A stretch of 7,120 nucleotides of DNA from assembly GCA_964522505.1 (NCBI GenBank), contig CAZFWJ010000104.1, positions 1 to 7,120 on the forward strand, written 5' to 3'. The translations under genes and the position numbers were made by a program. The stretch is from GYS-P2D sp964522505 (GTDB taxonomy: Bacteria > Bacteroidota > Bacteroidia > Chitinophagales > Saprospiraceae). The notes under the pieces are model-generated. The model saw nothing but the letters and a program-made list of their open reading frames with translations, did no database searches and had not been told where the DNA came from. Positions 1-6,151 of this stretch are shown here, piece by piece. Numbering within the stretch: the first letter of the stretch is position 1; every line of letters starts with the position of its first letter.

Positions 1-87
1 ATATCGATATAATTTATCTTTAATAGGCATGATGGCTTGCAGCATGTCGTTATTATTTGGGTATTTGTCTGGTAGACGGATTTCCAC
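1..87 (-). CDS. Partial CDS, N-terminus of a probable ECF-type RNA polymerase sigma factor
   Basis: This is an incomplete gene entering from the left edge. On the minus strand a frame is open from just after a TAA upstream of position 87 to the window end. It reads VEIRLPDKYPNN, then NDMLQAIMPIKDKLYRY. The last part resembles the start of region 2 in Bacteroidota ECF sigma factors, where a segment like LPLKDKLYRFALRIL precedes the promoter -10 binding helices. If so, the product would direct RNA polymerase to a small regulon, and its sigma-2 and sigma-4 domains lie outside the window. I place the start at GTG 87 because ECF proteins usually carry about eight or more residues before the LPxKDK segment. 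ATG at 45 is the alternative and would leave a very short N-terminus. A TAATTTTG box at 118-111 could be its promoter. Only about 29 codons are visible, so the assignment rests on one short motif. The plus strand is also open here for 29 codons (2-91), but that frame resembles nothing I know. Confidence 0.45.
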   Translation of the reverse strand, partial: MEIRLPDKYPNNNDMLQAIMPIKDKLYRY

Positions 88-96
88 GTAGCTTTG
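64..96 (+). promoter_or_regulatory. Probable promoter of the lptF-type gene (Bacteroidota -33/-7 type)
   Basis: TTTG at 64-67 and TAGCTTTG at 89-96 match the Bacteroidota housekeeping promoter, TTTG at -33 and TAnnTTTG at -7, with a 21-base spacer inside the known 17-23 range. Transcription would begin near 102, giving a leader of about 25 bases before the TTG start at 128. This is a pattern match only. The element overlaps the first codons of the minus-strand gene. Confidence 0.5.
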
Positions 97-110
97 TTAC
101 AGATTCAGAT

Positions 111-118
111 CAAAATTA
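111..118 (-). promoter_or_regulatory. Possible -7 promoter element for the leftward sigma-like gene
   Basis: Read on the minus strand, 118 to 111 is TAATTTTG, a full match to TAnnTTTG. A start near 104 would leave about 17 bases before GTG 87 and about 59 before ATG 45. No clear -33 TTTG lies at the right distance; only a TTT-containing run near 136-140 is present. A single 8-base match in AT-rich DNA can occur by chance. Confidence 0.3.
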
Positions 119-127
119 TCAAAGGCT

Positions 128-1786
128 TTGCGCATTAAAGTATTGGATAGGTTTTTTCTTAAAGGATTTTTAGGCCCTTACCTATTATCATTCTTCTTGG
201 TTTTGTTCGTCTTGGTTATGCAAAAACTATGGAAGGATATTGAAGATCTGCTAGGGAGAGGCTACGGCATTCTAGATTTTGTAGAGCTTCTCACTTACTT
301 CGGACTAGGTCTTATACCACTGGCATTACCGCTAACCGTCTTGTTGTCGAGCGTGATGATCTATGGAGGAATGGCCGAACGATATGAACTGACGGCACTT
401 AAGAGCTCTGGCGTTTCCTTGATGAGGATATTAAGTCCTGGCTTGGGAGTAGCAATATTTACCATGTCACTGTCCCTATTTGCGTCCAATTTTATTAAAC
501 CGACTGCAAGGGAACTATTTGAAACCAAGTTGAGAAATATGAAGACCAATGAGTTGACCTTTGGTTTTGATGAGAAAGTCTTCAATCGAGAATTTGACAA
601 TTTCTCGATCTGGATTGATAAAAAGTATAAAGATGGTCGAACTGTTGAAGGGATAAAAATCTATGACCATAACGACCCTGACAATACAATAGTTAATTTA
701 ATATCCGCTAAACGAGGGGAAATGTATACTACAGCTGATCAGAAATACTTGATCATGGAGTTAGAAGATGGATATCAATTAAAAGAGATCAGGTCTGAAT
801 CGGCAATACAGGATGACACTAAGTTTAATTTGCCTGGCAGACCGGTTAGCCGTGTGAACTTTAATGGATTGCGTAAAGTGTTTAAACTCTCGGAGTTACT
901 CAATCTAAATGTCATCTCTGTATCTGATAAAAAACTGGACTTCCTTACTTTCTGGCAATTGGAGGAGTTTCAAGACTCCATAGCCCAAGGTGTACAATAT
1001 AAGAAAGAACGAAGCATGCATCCTTTCGGAAAGCTTGTGAAGCCTTACTCACAGATCGCTCAAGACCGCTTCGATGAAGAACTCAGCGAAAAAGAAAAGT
1101 ATGGAGATCATAACTCAAAACTATCCAATCTTTCGGCTGACGTTGATACTAAAGCTGATCAGATAACCAAAAAGAAGGAGTCTAAGATTAACACAGTGGT
1201 AAAATCAGCTGATAAATCAAGGATCAAACATTTCAAAAGAACTCCCAAACCTATTATCAACATGCTGGATATTTCTCCAGGTGATAGGACTATCCTCGAC
1301 ATGCTCAAGACTAATGAACAGACCTCTATGTTGGATAAGGCCATTAAAACTGCCAAAACACTCAGGGACAACAGCATAAATCGCCATAACGACTATCAAG
1401 CAAAGTTTAAATACATGAAATATGCAAACCTGAAGTATCACCAACAATTTGCCTGGGCTGTAGTCTGTCTGGTCTTTCTCTTTATTGGAGGTCCCGCTGG
1501 TGCTATCGTGCGCAAGGGTGGTTTTGGATTTCCCTTACTCATAGCAATAGGCTTCTATATCATGTTTATCATGACTTACATAACTGGAGAGAAATTATTG
1601 AAAAGTGATACGCTCAGCGATATCCAAGCGGCTTGGCTTCCTGTGATGCTTCTTCTTCCATTTGCCCTGGTGTTGAGTTATATGGCTCTTCATGATAAGA
1701 ACATCTCAGGCTTGAGCTTGAAGACAAAACTGCAAGGAGTACTCAGCAGATATAAATCTTCTAAATCTCAGAATCAGGATCATTAA
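128..1786 (+). CDS. lptF: LptF/LptG (YjgP/YjgQ) family permease, LptF-type subunit of the LPS export transporter
   Basis: Inner-membrane subunit of the LptB2FG ABC transporter, which extracts lipopolysaccharide from the inner membrane and feeds it to the LptA/LptC bridge. The start is TTG 128; the resulting N-terminus MRIKVLDRFFLKGFLGPYLL is typical of the family. Membrane segments lie at about 15-33, 53-79, 100-120, 440-460, 468-486 and 502-521, the usual 3+3 arrangement. The segment at 62-92, with LPLTVLLSS and YELTALKSSG, contains the coupling-helix region that contacts LptB. Residues about 125-280 should form the periplasmic jellyroll. The stretch at 452-466, with FIGGPAGAI and RKGG, followed by ITGEK, is a family signature before the last two helices. 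At 552 residues it is far longer than the roughly 366 of E. coli LptF; the excess is mostly a charged Lys/Asp/Ser-rich stretch at about 290-435. It appears to be transcribed alone, and its 3' end overlaps xseB on the other strand. LptF is preferred over LptG because LWKDIEDLLGRG after TM1 resembles Bacteroidota LptF-type proteins. Confidence 0.9.
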   Translation: MRIKVLDRFFLKGFLGPYLLSFFLVLFVLVMQKLWKDIEDLLGRGYGILDFVELLTYFGLGLIPLALPLTVLLSSVMIYGGMAERYELTALKSSGVSLMRILSPGLGVAIFTMSLSLFASNFIKPTARELFETKLRNMKTNELTFGFDEKVFNREFDNFSIWIDKKYKDGRTVEGIKIYDHNDPDNTIVNLISAKRGEMYTTADQKYLIMELEDGYQLKEIRSESAIQDDTKFNLPGRPVSRVNFNGLRKVFKLSELLNLNVISVSDKKLDFLTFWQLEEFQDSIAQGVQYKKERSMHPFGKLVKPYSQIAQDRFDEELSEKEKYGDHNSKLSNLSADVDTKADQITKKKESKINTVVKSADKSRIKHFKRTPKPIINMLDISPGDRTILDMLKTNEQTSMLDKAIKTAKTLRDNSINRHNDYQAKFKYMKYANLKYHQQFAWAVVCLVFLFIGGPAGAIVRKGGFGFPLLIAIGFYIMFIMTYITGEKLLKSDTLSDIQAAWLPVMLLLPFALVLSYMALHDKNISGLSLKTKLQGVLSRYKSSKSQNQDH

Positions 1787-1952
1787 GTTCCTCTTGAGTC
1801 TGACGAAGCTTCTGCTTACATAACTCAATAAGCTGTTTTGCCTTTTTGACTTTCGCTGTGAGATCGTCAATAGTGATCTGATCATTTTCGAGCTCATTGA
1901 TAATCTGATCGAGCTGTTCTTTAGCTTCGGTATAGCTTACTTTTTTTGGCAT
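1761..1952 (-). CDS. xseB: Exodeoxyribonuclease VII small subunit
   Basis: Small, largely helical subunit of exonuclease VII, which degrades single-stranded DNA from both ends into oligonucleotides in the cytoplasm; several XseB copies bind the long helices of one XseA. The 63-residue length is normal for the family. The pattern is clear: SYTEAKEQLDQIINELEN, then ITIDDL, then VKKAKQLIELCKQKL and a final RQTQEEL, matching the family's SYEEAL...LD.L...V.RA..LI..C...L..TE. It starts with ATG at 1952, three bases after the xseA stop, so translation is probably coupled to xseA. Its last 26 bases (1761-1786) lie antisense to the end of the permease gene, leaving no room for a terminator between the convergent genes. 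Confidence 0.93.
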   Translation of the reverse strand: MPKKVSYTEAKEQLDQIINELENDQITIDDLTAKVKKAKQLIELCKQKLRQTQEELNDPDSEI

Positions 1953-1955
1953 AGT

Positions 1956-3185
1956 CTATAATACTTTGGCAGTTCTTTGTGTGTCTGAAAAAATGATATC
2001 TATCTCCTGCCCTTTTTTGAGTGTTTTAGCTTTATTGACTGTTCTGCCATCAACTTTTATATGCGCAAAACCTCTCTCTAAAATCTTAGATGGATTAAAG
2101 CCATCAATCTTCACTGATAATAGCTCCAAGTTATTTTGAGTCTGATTGATAAGCTTGCCGACACCATTTTTAATATATAGAGTAGCAATGTCGAGCGACT
2201 GATTCTCCCTGTTGATAATCTGACTGGTCCGGTTCATTATGTCTTGATGTACAAGATTCAAAGCGTTCAGTTCCACCTGAAGATATTGATTGGACTGAGT
2301 AGCGATATACTGATACTTCTGAAGCATCTGAGATTCGTAATGGACCATCTTTTCAATCAGGAGATCAGCAACCGCAGTAGGAGTTTTTAGTGATAATTTA
2401 GACACCAAGTCTACTATACTCTGATCGATTTCATGTCCAATACCAATAACGAAAGGTAATTCAGATTTGGCTATAGCTACCGCGACATTGAAATTGTCAA
2501 ATGCTGCAAGATCAAGCTTGCTGCCACCTCCTCTTAAGATGACTACTGCATCATAGTAACTTCGTGGTTTTTCAAGTATCGCATTTATCCCGGCAAGACA
2601 ATCTCGTTCTACATGCTGACCTTGCATGCTCGACTCATAAATATCAATATCATATTGATATCCATAGGCATTGGTTTCGAGATGTGCTTTAAAATCTTTA
2701 TATCCAGCCGCTCGTGAAGAAGTGATGAGTGCTATGCGCTGTATGACATCAGGCAGAGTTGTCTGTTTATTGAGGGTATAGAATCCTTCTTCCTGTAACC
2801 TATTTATAATTTCTTGCCGCTGTAGCTCTATCCGTCCAAATGTATAATTGGGATCAATGTCTTCTACAACAAGCTTAAGACCATATCGCTCATGAAAATC
2901 CACCTTGCATTTCAGTCGTACAGTTCTGCCTTCTTGTAGTAATTCGTGAATTACAACACCAATTTTGCGCTTGATAAACTTAAAACTGCTTTGCCATAGG
3001 TTAGCCTGAGCATTGGCAGATACCTGATCCGATTTCTCATCCTTATCAATGAGATCGATATAGTAGTTACCTCTGGATTCATTGCATTGACTGATTTCAG
3101 CCTCAACCCAAATGGGTTCCTTAAAGTTAAGAGCGATAACACGGCGGATATACTCATTAACTTGATAGAGCGTGAACGACTCCAA
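1956..3185 (-). CDS. xseA: Exodeoxyribonuclease VII large subunit
   Basis: Catalytic subunit of exonuclease VII, which cuts single-stranded DNA processively and works in DNA repair. It is 409 residues against 456 in E. coli. An OB-fold DNA-binding domain fills about 1-115 (FTLYQVNEYIRRVI, WVEAEIS, GNYYIDLID). The nuclease core spans about 116-280 and has IALITSSRAAGYKDF (151-165), RGGGSKLDLAAFD (218-230), GIGHEID (248-254) and LKTPTAVADLL (266-276). D164, R218, H251 and D254 fall in the conserved catalytic motifs; E. coli has GHETD where this protein has GHEID. Residues about 280-360 are a long helical coiled-coil arm that should bind XseB. The tail, NPSKILERGFAHIKVDG onward, is the usual C-terminal beta segment. 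The start is TTG at 3185, six bases after the sucC stop; the MESFTLYQVNEYI start matches family N-termini and no better start is visible. It is probably co-transcribed with sucC and xseB. Confidence 0.95.
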   Translation of the reverse strand: MESFTLYQVNEYIRRVIALNFKEPIWVEAEISQCNESRGNYYIDLIDKDEKSDQVSANAQANLWQSSFKFIKRKIGVVIHELLQEGRTVRLKCKVDFHERYGLKLVVEDIDPNYTFGRIELQRQEIINRLQEEGFYTLNKQTTLPDVIQRIALITSSRAAGYKDFKAHLETNAYGYQYDIDIYESSMQGQHVERDCLAGINAILEKPRSYYDAVVILRGGGSKLDLAAFDNFNVAVAIAKSELPFVIGIGHEIDQSIVDLVSKLSLKTPTAVADLLIEKMVHYESQMLQKYQYIATQSNQYLQVELNALNLVHQDIMNRTSQIINRENQSLDIATLYIKNGVGKLINQTQNNLELLSVKIDGFNPSKILERGFAHIKVDGRTVNKAKTLKKGQEIDIIFSDTQRTAKVL

Positions 3186-3191
3186 GATCCT

Positions 3192-4394
3192 TTAAGACAG
3201 TACCTCTTTGACGATATCCGCAGCCTCTTGCAATACAACAGCTGATCTTACTTCGAGACCAGAATTGTCGATAAGTTCTTTGGCTATTTCAGCATTGGTG
3301 CCCTGTAGTCTTACAATGATTGGAACACTGATATTGCCCATGTTTTTATAGGCGTCAACAACACCCTGTGCAACTCGATCACATCTTACAATACCTCCAA
3401 ATATGTTGATCAGGATGGCCTTAACATTCGGATCACTAAGTATAATTTTAAATGCATTTTCTACACGTTCGGCATCAGCAGTTCCACCGACATCAAGGAA
3501 GTTAGCTGGCGATCCTCCACTCAGCTTGATAATATCCATAGTTGCCATAGCAAGTCCAGCGCCGTTAACCATACATCCGACGTTTCCGTCTAACTTAACG
3601 TAATTCAAACCAAACTCCTTGGCTTCTACTTCTGCAGGATCTTCCTCCGTGACATCTCTCATTGCGGCAAGTTCAGGATGTCTAAAGAGTGCGTTGTCAT
3701 CAACGGTAGTCTTACAATCTACAGCAAGGATTTCATCTTCATTATTTTGCATGCAAGGGTTGATCTCTATAAGTGAAAGATCATTCTTTACGAATGCACC
3801 ATAAAGCTTAGAGATGAATTTAGTCATCTCCTTGAATGCTTTACCTGACAGACCCAGATTGAAAGCGATCTTGCGTGCTTGATATCCTTGCATACCTAAT
3901 GTGGGATCAATATGTTCTTTATGAACTAATTGAGGAGTATGCTCTGCCACTTCTTCGATGTTCATACCACCCTCAGTGCTATAGATAATCACATTTTGCT
4001 TTTTCTCACGATCCATCATGATCGATACGTAGTATTCCTTACATGCGTCAAAATCTGGAGCATATGAATCTTCAGCGACAAGAATCTTCTGAACAAGTTT
4101 ACCTTCTCCTTCTAATCCCCCTGGAGTCTGAGGCGTCTTGAGCATCATGCCCAATATGTTTCCAGCATGTTCTTTTAACTCTGCTTCATTCTTAGCGAGT
4201 TTTACTCCACCTCCTTTTCCACGACCACCAGCATGAATTTGAGCCTTGACAACTGCGAACTCTGTTCCAGTGTCTTGTTGAAGTTTTTTAAATGCTTCAA
4301 CAGCTCCCTCGACAGTGTCAACCACATGTCCACGTTGTATTCTAACTCCGCTTGCTGCTAATATTTCTTTACCCTGATATTCGTGAAGATTCAT
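3192..4394 (-). CDS. sucC: Succinyl-CoA synthetase (ADP-forming) beta subunit
   Basis: Beta subunit of succinyl-CoA ligase, the TCA-cycle enzyme that makes ATP or GTP from succinyl-CoA; it pairs with the alpha subunit SucD. The ATG at 4394 gives MNLHEYQGKEIL, the standard SucC N-terminus, and 400 residues against 388 in E. coli. The same frame stays open to an ATG at 4433, but those 13 extra codons are unlike the family and contain the likely promoter box, so they are not included. The ATP-grasp domain covers about 1-235, with VKAQIHAGGRGKGGGVK (49-65), STEGGMNIEEVAEHTP (139-154) and the probable Mg/nucleotide residues E210, N212 (LIEINP) and D226. The C-terminal CoA-ligase domain has NGAGLAMATMD (277-287), GGSPANFLDVGG (293-304) and INIFGGIVRCD (329-339). 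No sucD lies beside it; xseA and xseB follow directly instead. It is divergent from mdh. Confidence 0.96.
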   Translation of the reverse strand: MNLHEYQGKEILAASGVRIQRGHVVDTVEGAVEAFKKLQQDTGTEFAVVKAQIHAGGRGKGGGVKLAKNEAELKEHAGNILGMMLKTPQTPGGLEGEGKLVQKILVAEDSYAPDFDACKEYYVSIMMDREKKQNVIIYSTEGGMNIEEVAEHTPQLVHKEHIDPTLGMQGYQARKIAFNLGLSGKAFKEMTKFISKLYGAFVKNDLSLIEINPCMQNNEDEILAVDCKTTVDDNALFRHPELAAMRDVTEEDPAEVEAKEFGLNYVKLDGNVGCMVNGAGLAMATMDIIKLSGGSPANFLDVGGTADAERVENAFKIILSDPNVKAILINIFGGIVRCDRVAQGVVDAYKNMGNISVPIIVRLQGTNAEIAKELIDNSGLEVRSAVVLQEAADIVKEVLS

Positions 4395-4411
4395 ACTTGC
4401 ATATTTTGCCA

Positions 4412-4419
4412 CAAATGTA
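4412..4419 (-). promoter_or_regulatory. Probable -7 promoter element for sucC-xseA-xseB
   Basis: On the minus strand 4419 to 4412 reads TACATTTG, a full match to the Bacteroidota -7 consensus TAnnTTTG. It ends 17 bases before the ATG at 4394, implying a leader of roughly 10 bases. No convincing TTTG is seen at the -33 distance. Its place inside the extended frame supports the shorter sucC start. Confidence 0.4.
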
Positions 4420-4556
4420 TTGAATTCGGTCATAAAAATGACTGCTTCCTCAGATGTTATATGACTTAATCTCCTAAATGATCTGATTTAATATATGTGA
4501 TTTACATATAATAGATATTTGGTATGCAACATAGCTGCAACTACTCTGTTATAATA

Positions 4557-4564
4557 TAACTTTG
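4557..4564 (+). promoter_or_regulatory. Probable -7 promoter element for mdh
   Basis: TAACTTTG fully matches the Bacteroidota -7 consensus TAnnTTTG and sits 25 bases before the mdh ATG, which predicts a leader of about 20 bases. The -33 element is weak: only GCTG at 4534-4537 occurs at a 19-base spacing. The leader between the box and the ATG is A/T-rich and has no Shine-Dalgarno sequence, as expected in this phylum. Confidence 0.45.
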
Positions 4565-4589
4565 AATACATAAACATAATAACTCTATA

Positions 4590-5522
4590 ATGAAAGTAAC
4601 CGTAGTTGGAGCTGGGAATGTGGGCTCTACAGTGGCTAATGTATTAGCACACAAAGATATCGTTAATGAAGTCGTGCTTCTCGATCTTAAAGGAGACATG
4701 GCAAGAGGAAAAGCACTAGATAGCTGGCAACAAGCACCTATTGATTATTATAGCACTCGTCTGACGGGTACTGAGAACTATGACGATACTGCTGGATCAG
4801 ATATCGTAGTAATCACTGCCGGTATTCCTCGTAGACCAGGTATGAGCCGTGATGACTTAATCTCAACTAATGCTAAAATTGTTACTTCTGTCGTCGGTTC
4901 AGTATTGTCTAAATCTGATAATCCAATTATTATCATAGTTTCGAATCCGCTCGATGTGATGACATATGCCGCTCATTCTGCTAGTGGATTTGACAGCTCT
5001 AGAGTATTTGGGATGGCTGGTATATTAGATACAGCCAGATATAGAGCATTTTTGTCTACAGAGCTTAATGTATCTCCTAAGGACATTCAGGCACTCTTAT
5101 TAGGTGGACATGGAGATACAATGGTGCCACTTCCGAGATATACTACAGTGGCGGGTATTCCACTAACTGAGCTGCTAGCTGCTGACAAAATAGAAGCTAT
5201 CGTACAACGTACTAAGAAAGGTGGTGGGGAGCTCGTTAAATTGATGGGTACATCTGCCTGGTATGCCCCTGGCGCAGCCGCAGCACAGATGGTGGAGGCC
5301 ATAGTTAAGAATGAAAACAGAATATATCCTTGTTGTGTGAAAATGGAAGGGCAGTATGGCCTCAACGACGTTTATCTAGGTGTTCCGGTAACACTGAATA
5401 AAAATGGAATTGGCAAGGTGATAGAAGTTGGATTGAACGATGATGAGATGGCATTAATGCATCAATCTGCAGATCATGTCAAAAAGGTGATGAATACATT
5501 CGATTCTATGAACCTTTCATAA
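4590..5522 (+). CDS. mdh: Malate dehydrogenase, NAD-dependent, LDH-like type
   Basis: Cytoplasmic TCA-cycle enzyme interconverting malate and oxaloacetate. The 310 residues are normal for the LDH-like bacterial MDH group. The N-terminal Rossmann fold starts at VVGAGNVGST (5-14); D32 at the end of the second strand (VVLLDL) predicts NAD rather than NADP as cofactor. The active-site loop ITAGIPRRPGMSRDDL (75-90) carries R81/R82 and R87; an arginine at the R81/R82 site favours malate over lactate. N119 in SNPLDVMTY, the proton-relay pair D147 (GILDTAR) and H174 (GGHGDTMVPL), and substrate-binding R150 are all present. The C-terminal half has YAPGAAAAQMVEAI and YLGVPVTLNKNGI, both typical. The ATG at 4590 is the only sensible start because the Rossmann motif begins almost at once. 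It is divergent from sucC and is followed 20 bases later by a redox-fold gene, probably on the same transcript. Confidence 0.96.
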   Translation: MKVTVVGAGNVGSTVANVLAHKDIVNEVVLLDLKGDMARGKALDSWQQAPIDYYSTRLTGTENYDDTAGSDIVVITAGIPRRPGMSRDDLISTNAKIVTSVVGSVLSKSDNPIIIIVSNPLDVMTYAAHSASGFDSSRVFGMAGILDTARYRAFLSTELNVSPKDIQALLLGGHGDTMVPLPRYTTVAGIPLTELLAADKIEAIVQRTKKGGGELVKLMGTSAWYAPGAAAAQMVEAIVKNENRIYPCCVKMEGQYGLNDVYLGVPVTLNKNGIGKVIEVGLNDDEMALMHQSADHVKKVMNTFDSMNLS

Positions 5523-5542
5523 TAAAAACAGATTTTACCTTG

Positions 5543-6076
5543 ATGCTAGATACAAGCGTAATCTCTTTTGATAAAATTAAGATTAATAATGGACAGGATC
5601 TCTTATCTCTGACAGAAGAGGGACCTGTCCTTTTAGTCTTTTTGAGACGTTTTGGCTGTGTGTTCTGTCAGCAAGCCCTCCAAGAGCTCAATACACTGAG
5701 AGAAGAAATTGAATCCAAAGGTTTTACACTATGCTTCGTCCATATGGCTACAACAGAACAAGGATATGAATATTTCACGCAATTTGGATTTAACAGTGTA
5801 TTACACATTTCCGATCCAAACTGTCAGCTCTATTCACATTTCGGTCTAATCAAAGGAAAGTTTCATCAGTTATTCGGTCTGCAAGTTTGGCTCAAAACAT
5901 TTGAGACGGCTATTAAGAACAAGAGCGACATGTTCTCCACATATATTGGTGATGGTTTTCAAATGCCTGGGGTATTCACCCTTCACAAAGGTAAAGTCAC
6001 TGACAAGTTTATTCATAAACTCGCTTCGGATAGACCAGACTACCAGAAATTGATCTCAGATAATTATAGTGCTTAA
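5543..6076 (+). CDS. Peroxiredoxin-like (AhpC/TSA, PRXL2/SelL-like) thioredoxin-fold protein
   Basis: A 177-residue cytoplasmic protein with a thioredoxin fold; no signal peptide or membrane segment is seen. After two short strands, VLLVFLRRFGCVFCQQAL (29-46) places a CxxC motif, C39 and C42, at the end of the first core strand and the start of the helix, as in AhpC/TSA_2 and SelL/PRXL2-type proteins (compare FLRHFGCPFCRE). SKGFTLCFVHMAT and the later GDGFQMPGVFTLHKGKV correspond to the next core strand and the conserved glycine/cis-proline region. Such proteins are thought to reduce peroxides or disulfides, but the substrate is unknown here. The ATG at 5543 is chosen over the TTG directly before it (5540). 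It lies 20 bases after mdh with no terminator or clear promoter between, so it is probably in the mdh operon. Fold assignment is fairly sure, function is not. Confidence 0.8.
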   Translation: MLDTSVISFDKIKINNGQDLLSLTEEGPVLLVFLRRFGCVFCQQALQELNTLREEIESKGFTLCFVHMATTEQGYEYFTQFGFNSVLHISDPNCQLYSHFGLIKGKFHQLFGLQVWLKTFETAIKNKSDMFSTYIGDGFQMPGVFTLHKGKVTDKFIHKLASDRPDYQKLISDNYSA

Positions 6077-6096
6077 GATTTCGTTATTGTATTAGA

Positions 6097-6122
6097 ATGG
6101 ATGTTACTTTATTAATATCCAT
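6097..6122. repeat. Imperfect inverted repeat, possible hairpin between two genes
   Basis: ATGGATGTTA (6097-6106) and TAATATCCAT (6113-6122) pair over ten positions with one G-U wobble around a 6-base CTTTAT loop. It begins 21 bases after the stop of the thioredoxin-fold gene and ends 29 bases before the next ATG. The stem is AT-rich and no T-run follows on the plus strand, so it is not a classic intrinsic terminator. It could be a weak terminator, a transcript-end stabiliser or an operator for the downstream gene. Confidence 0.35.
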
Positions 6123-6151
6123 GCCGTTATATCTCAAATAATCATCTTGGT

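Noticed and set aside
1159..1447. Two minus-strand open frames inside the permease gene
   Set aside because: They lie wholly within the permease coding region and show no recognisable motifs or start context; they are mirror frames of the real gene.
1860..1920. Repeated TCTGATC-type words within xseB
   Set aside because: They are dispersed in coding sequence without regular spacing and are explained by codon repetition, not by a repeat element.
2951..3238. Minus-strand frame of 95 codons across the sucC-xseA junction
   Set aside because: It overlaps two genuine genes in another frame on the same strand and has a random-looking, arginine/serine/leucine-rich composition.
3403..3804. Plus-strand open frames inside sucC (3403-3603 and 3619-3804)
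   Set aside because: They are antisense to well-conserved SucC coding sequence, and their serine-rich content is what reverse translation of that gene gives.
4395..4433. Thirteen-codon N-terminal extension of sucC starting at ATG 4433
   Set aside because: The family N-terminus MNLHEYQ begins at 4394, and a -7 promoter-like box lies inside the extension, so it is more likely untranslated.
5087..5365. Minus-strand frame inside mdh
   Set aside because: Antisense to the catalytic region of mdh; no motif and no independent support.
5540..5542. TTG as start of the redoxin-like gene
   Set aside because: An ATG follows immediately at 5543 in the same frame and is the more likely start.
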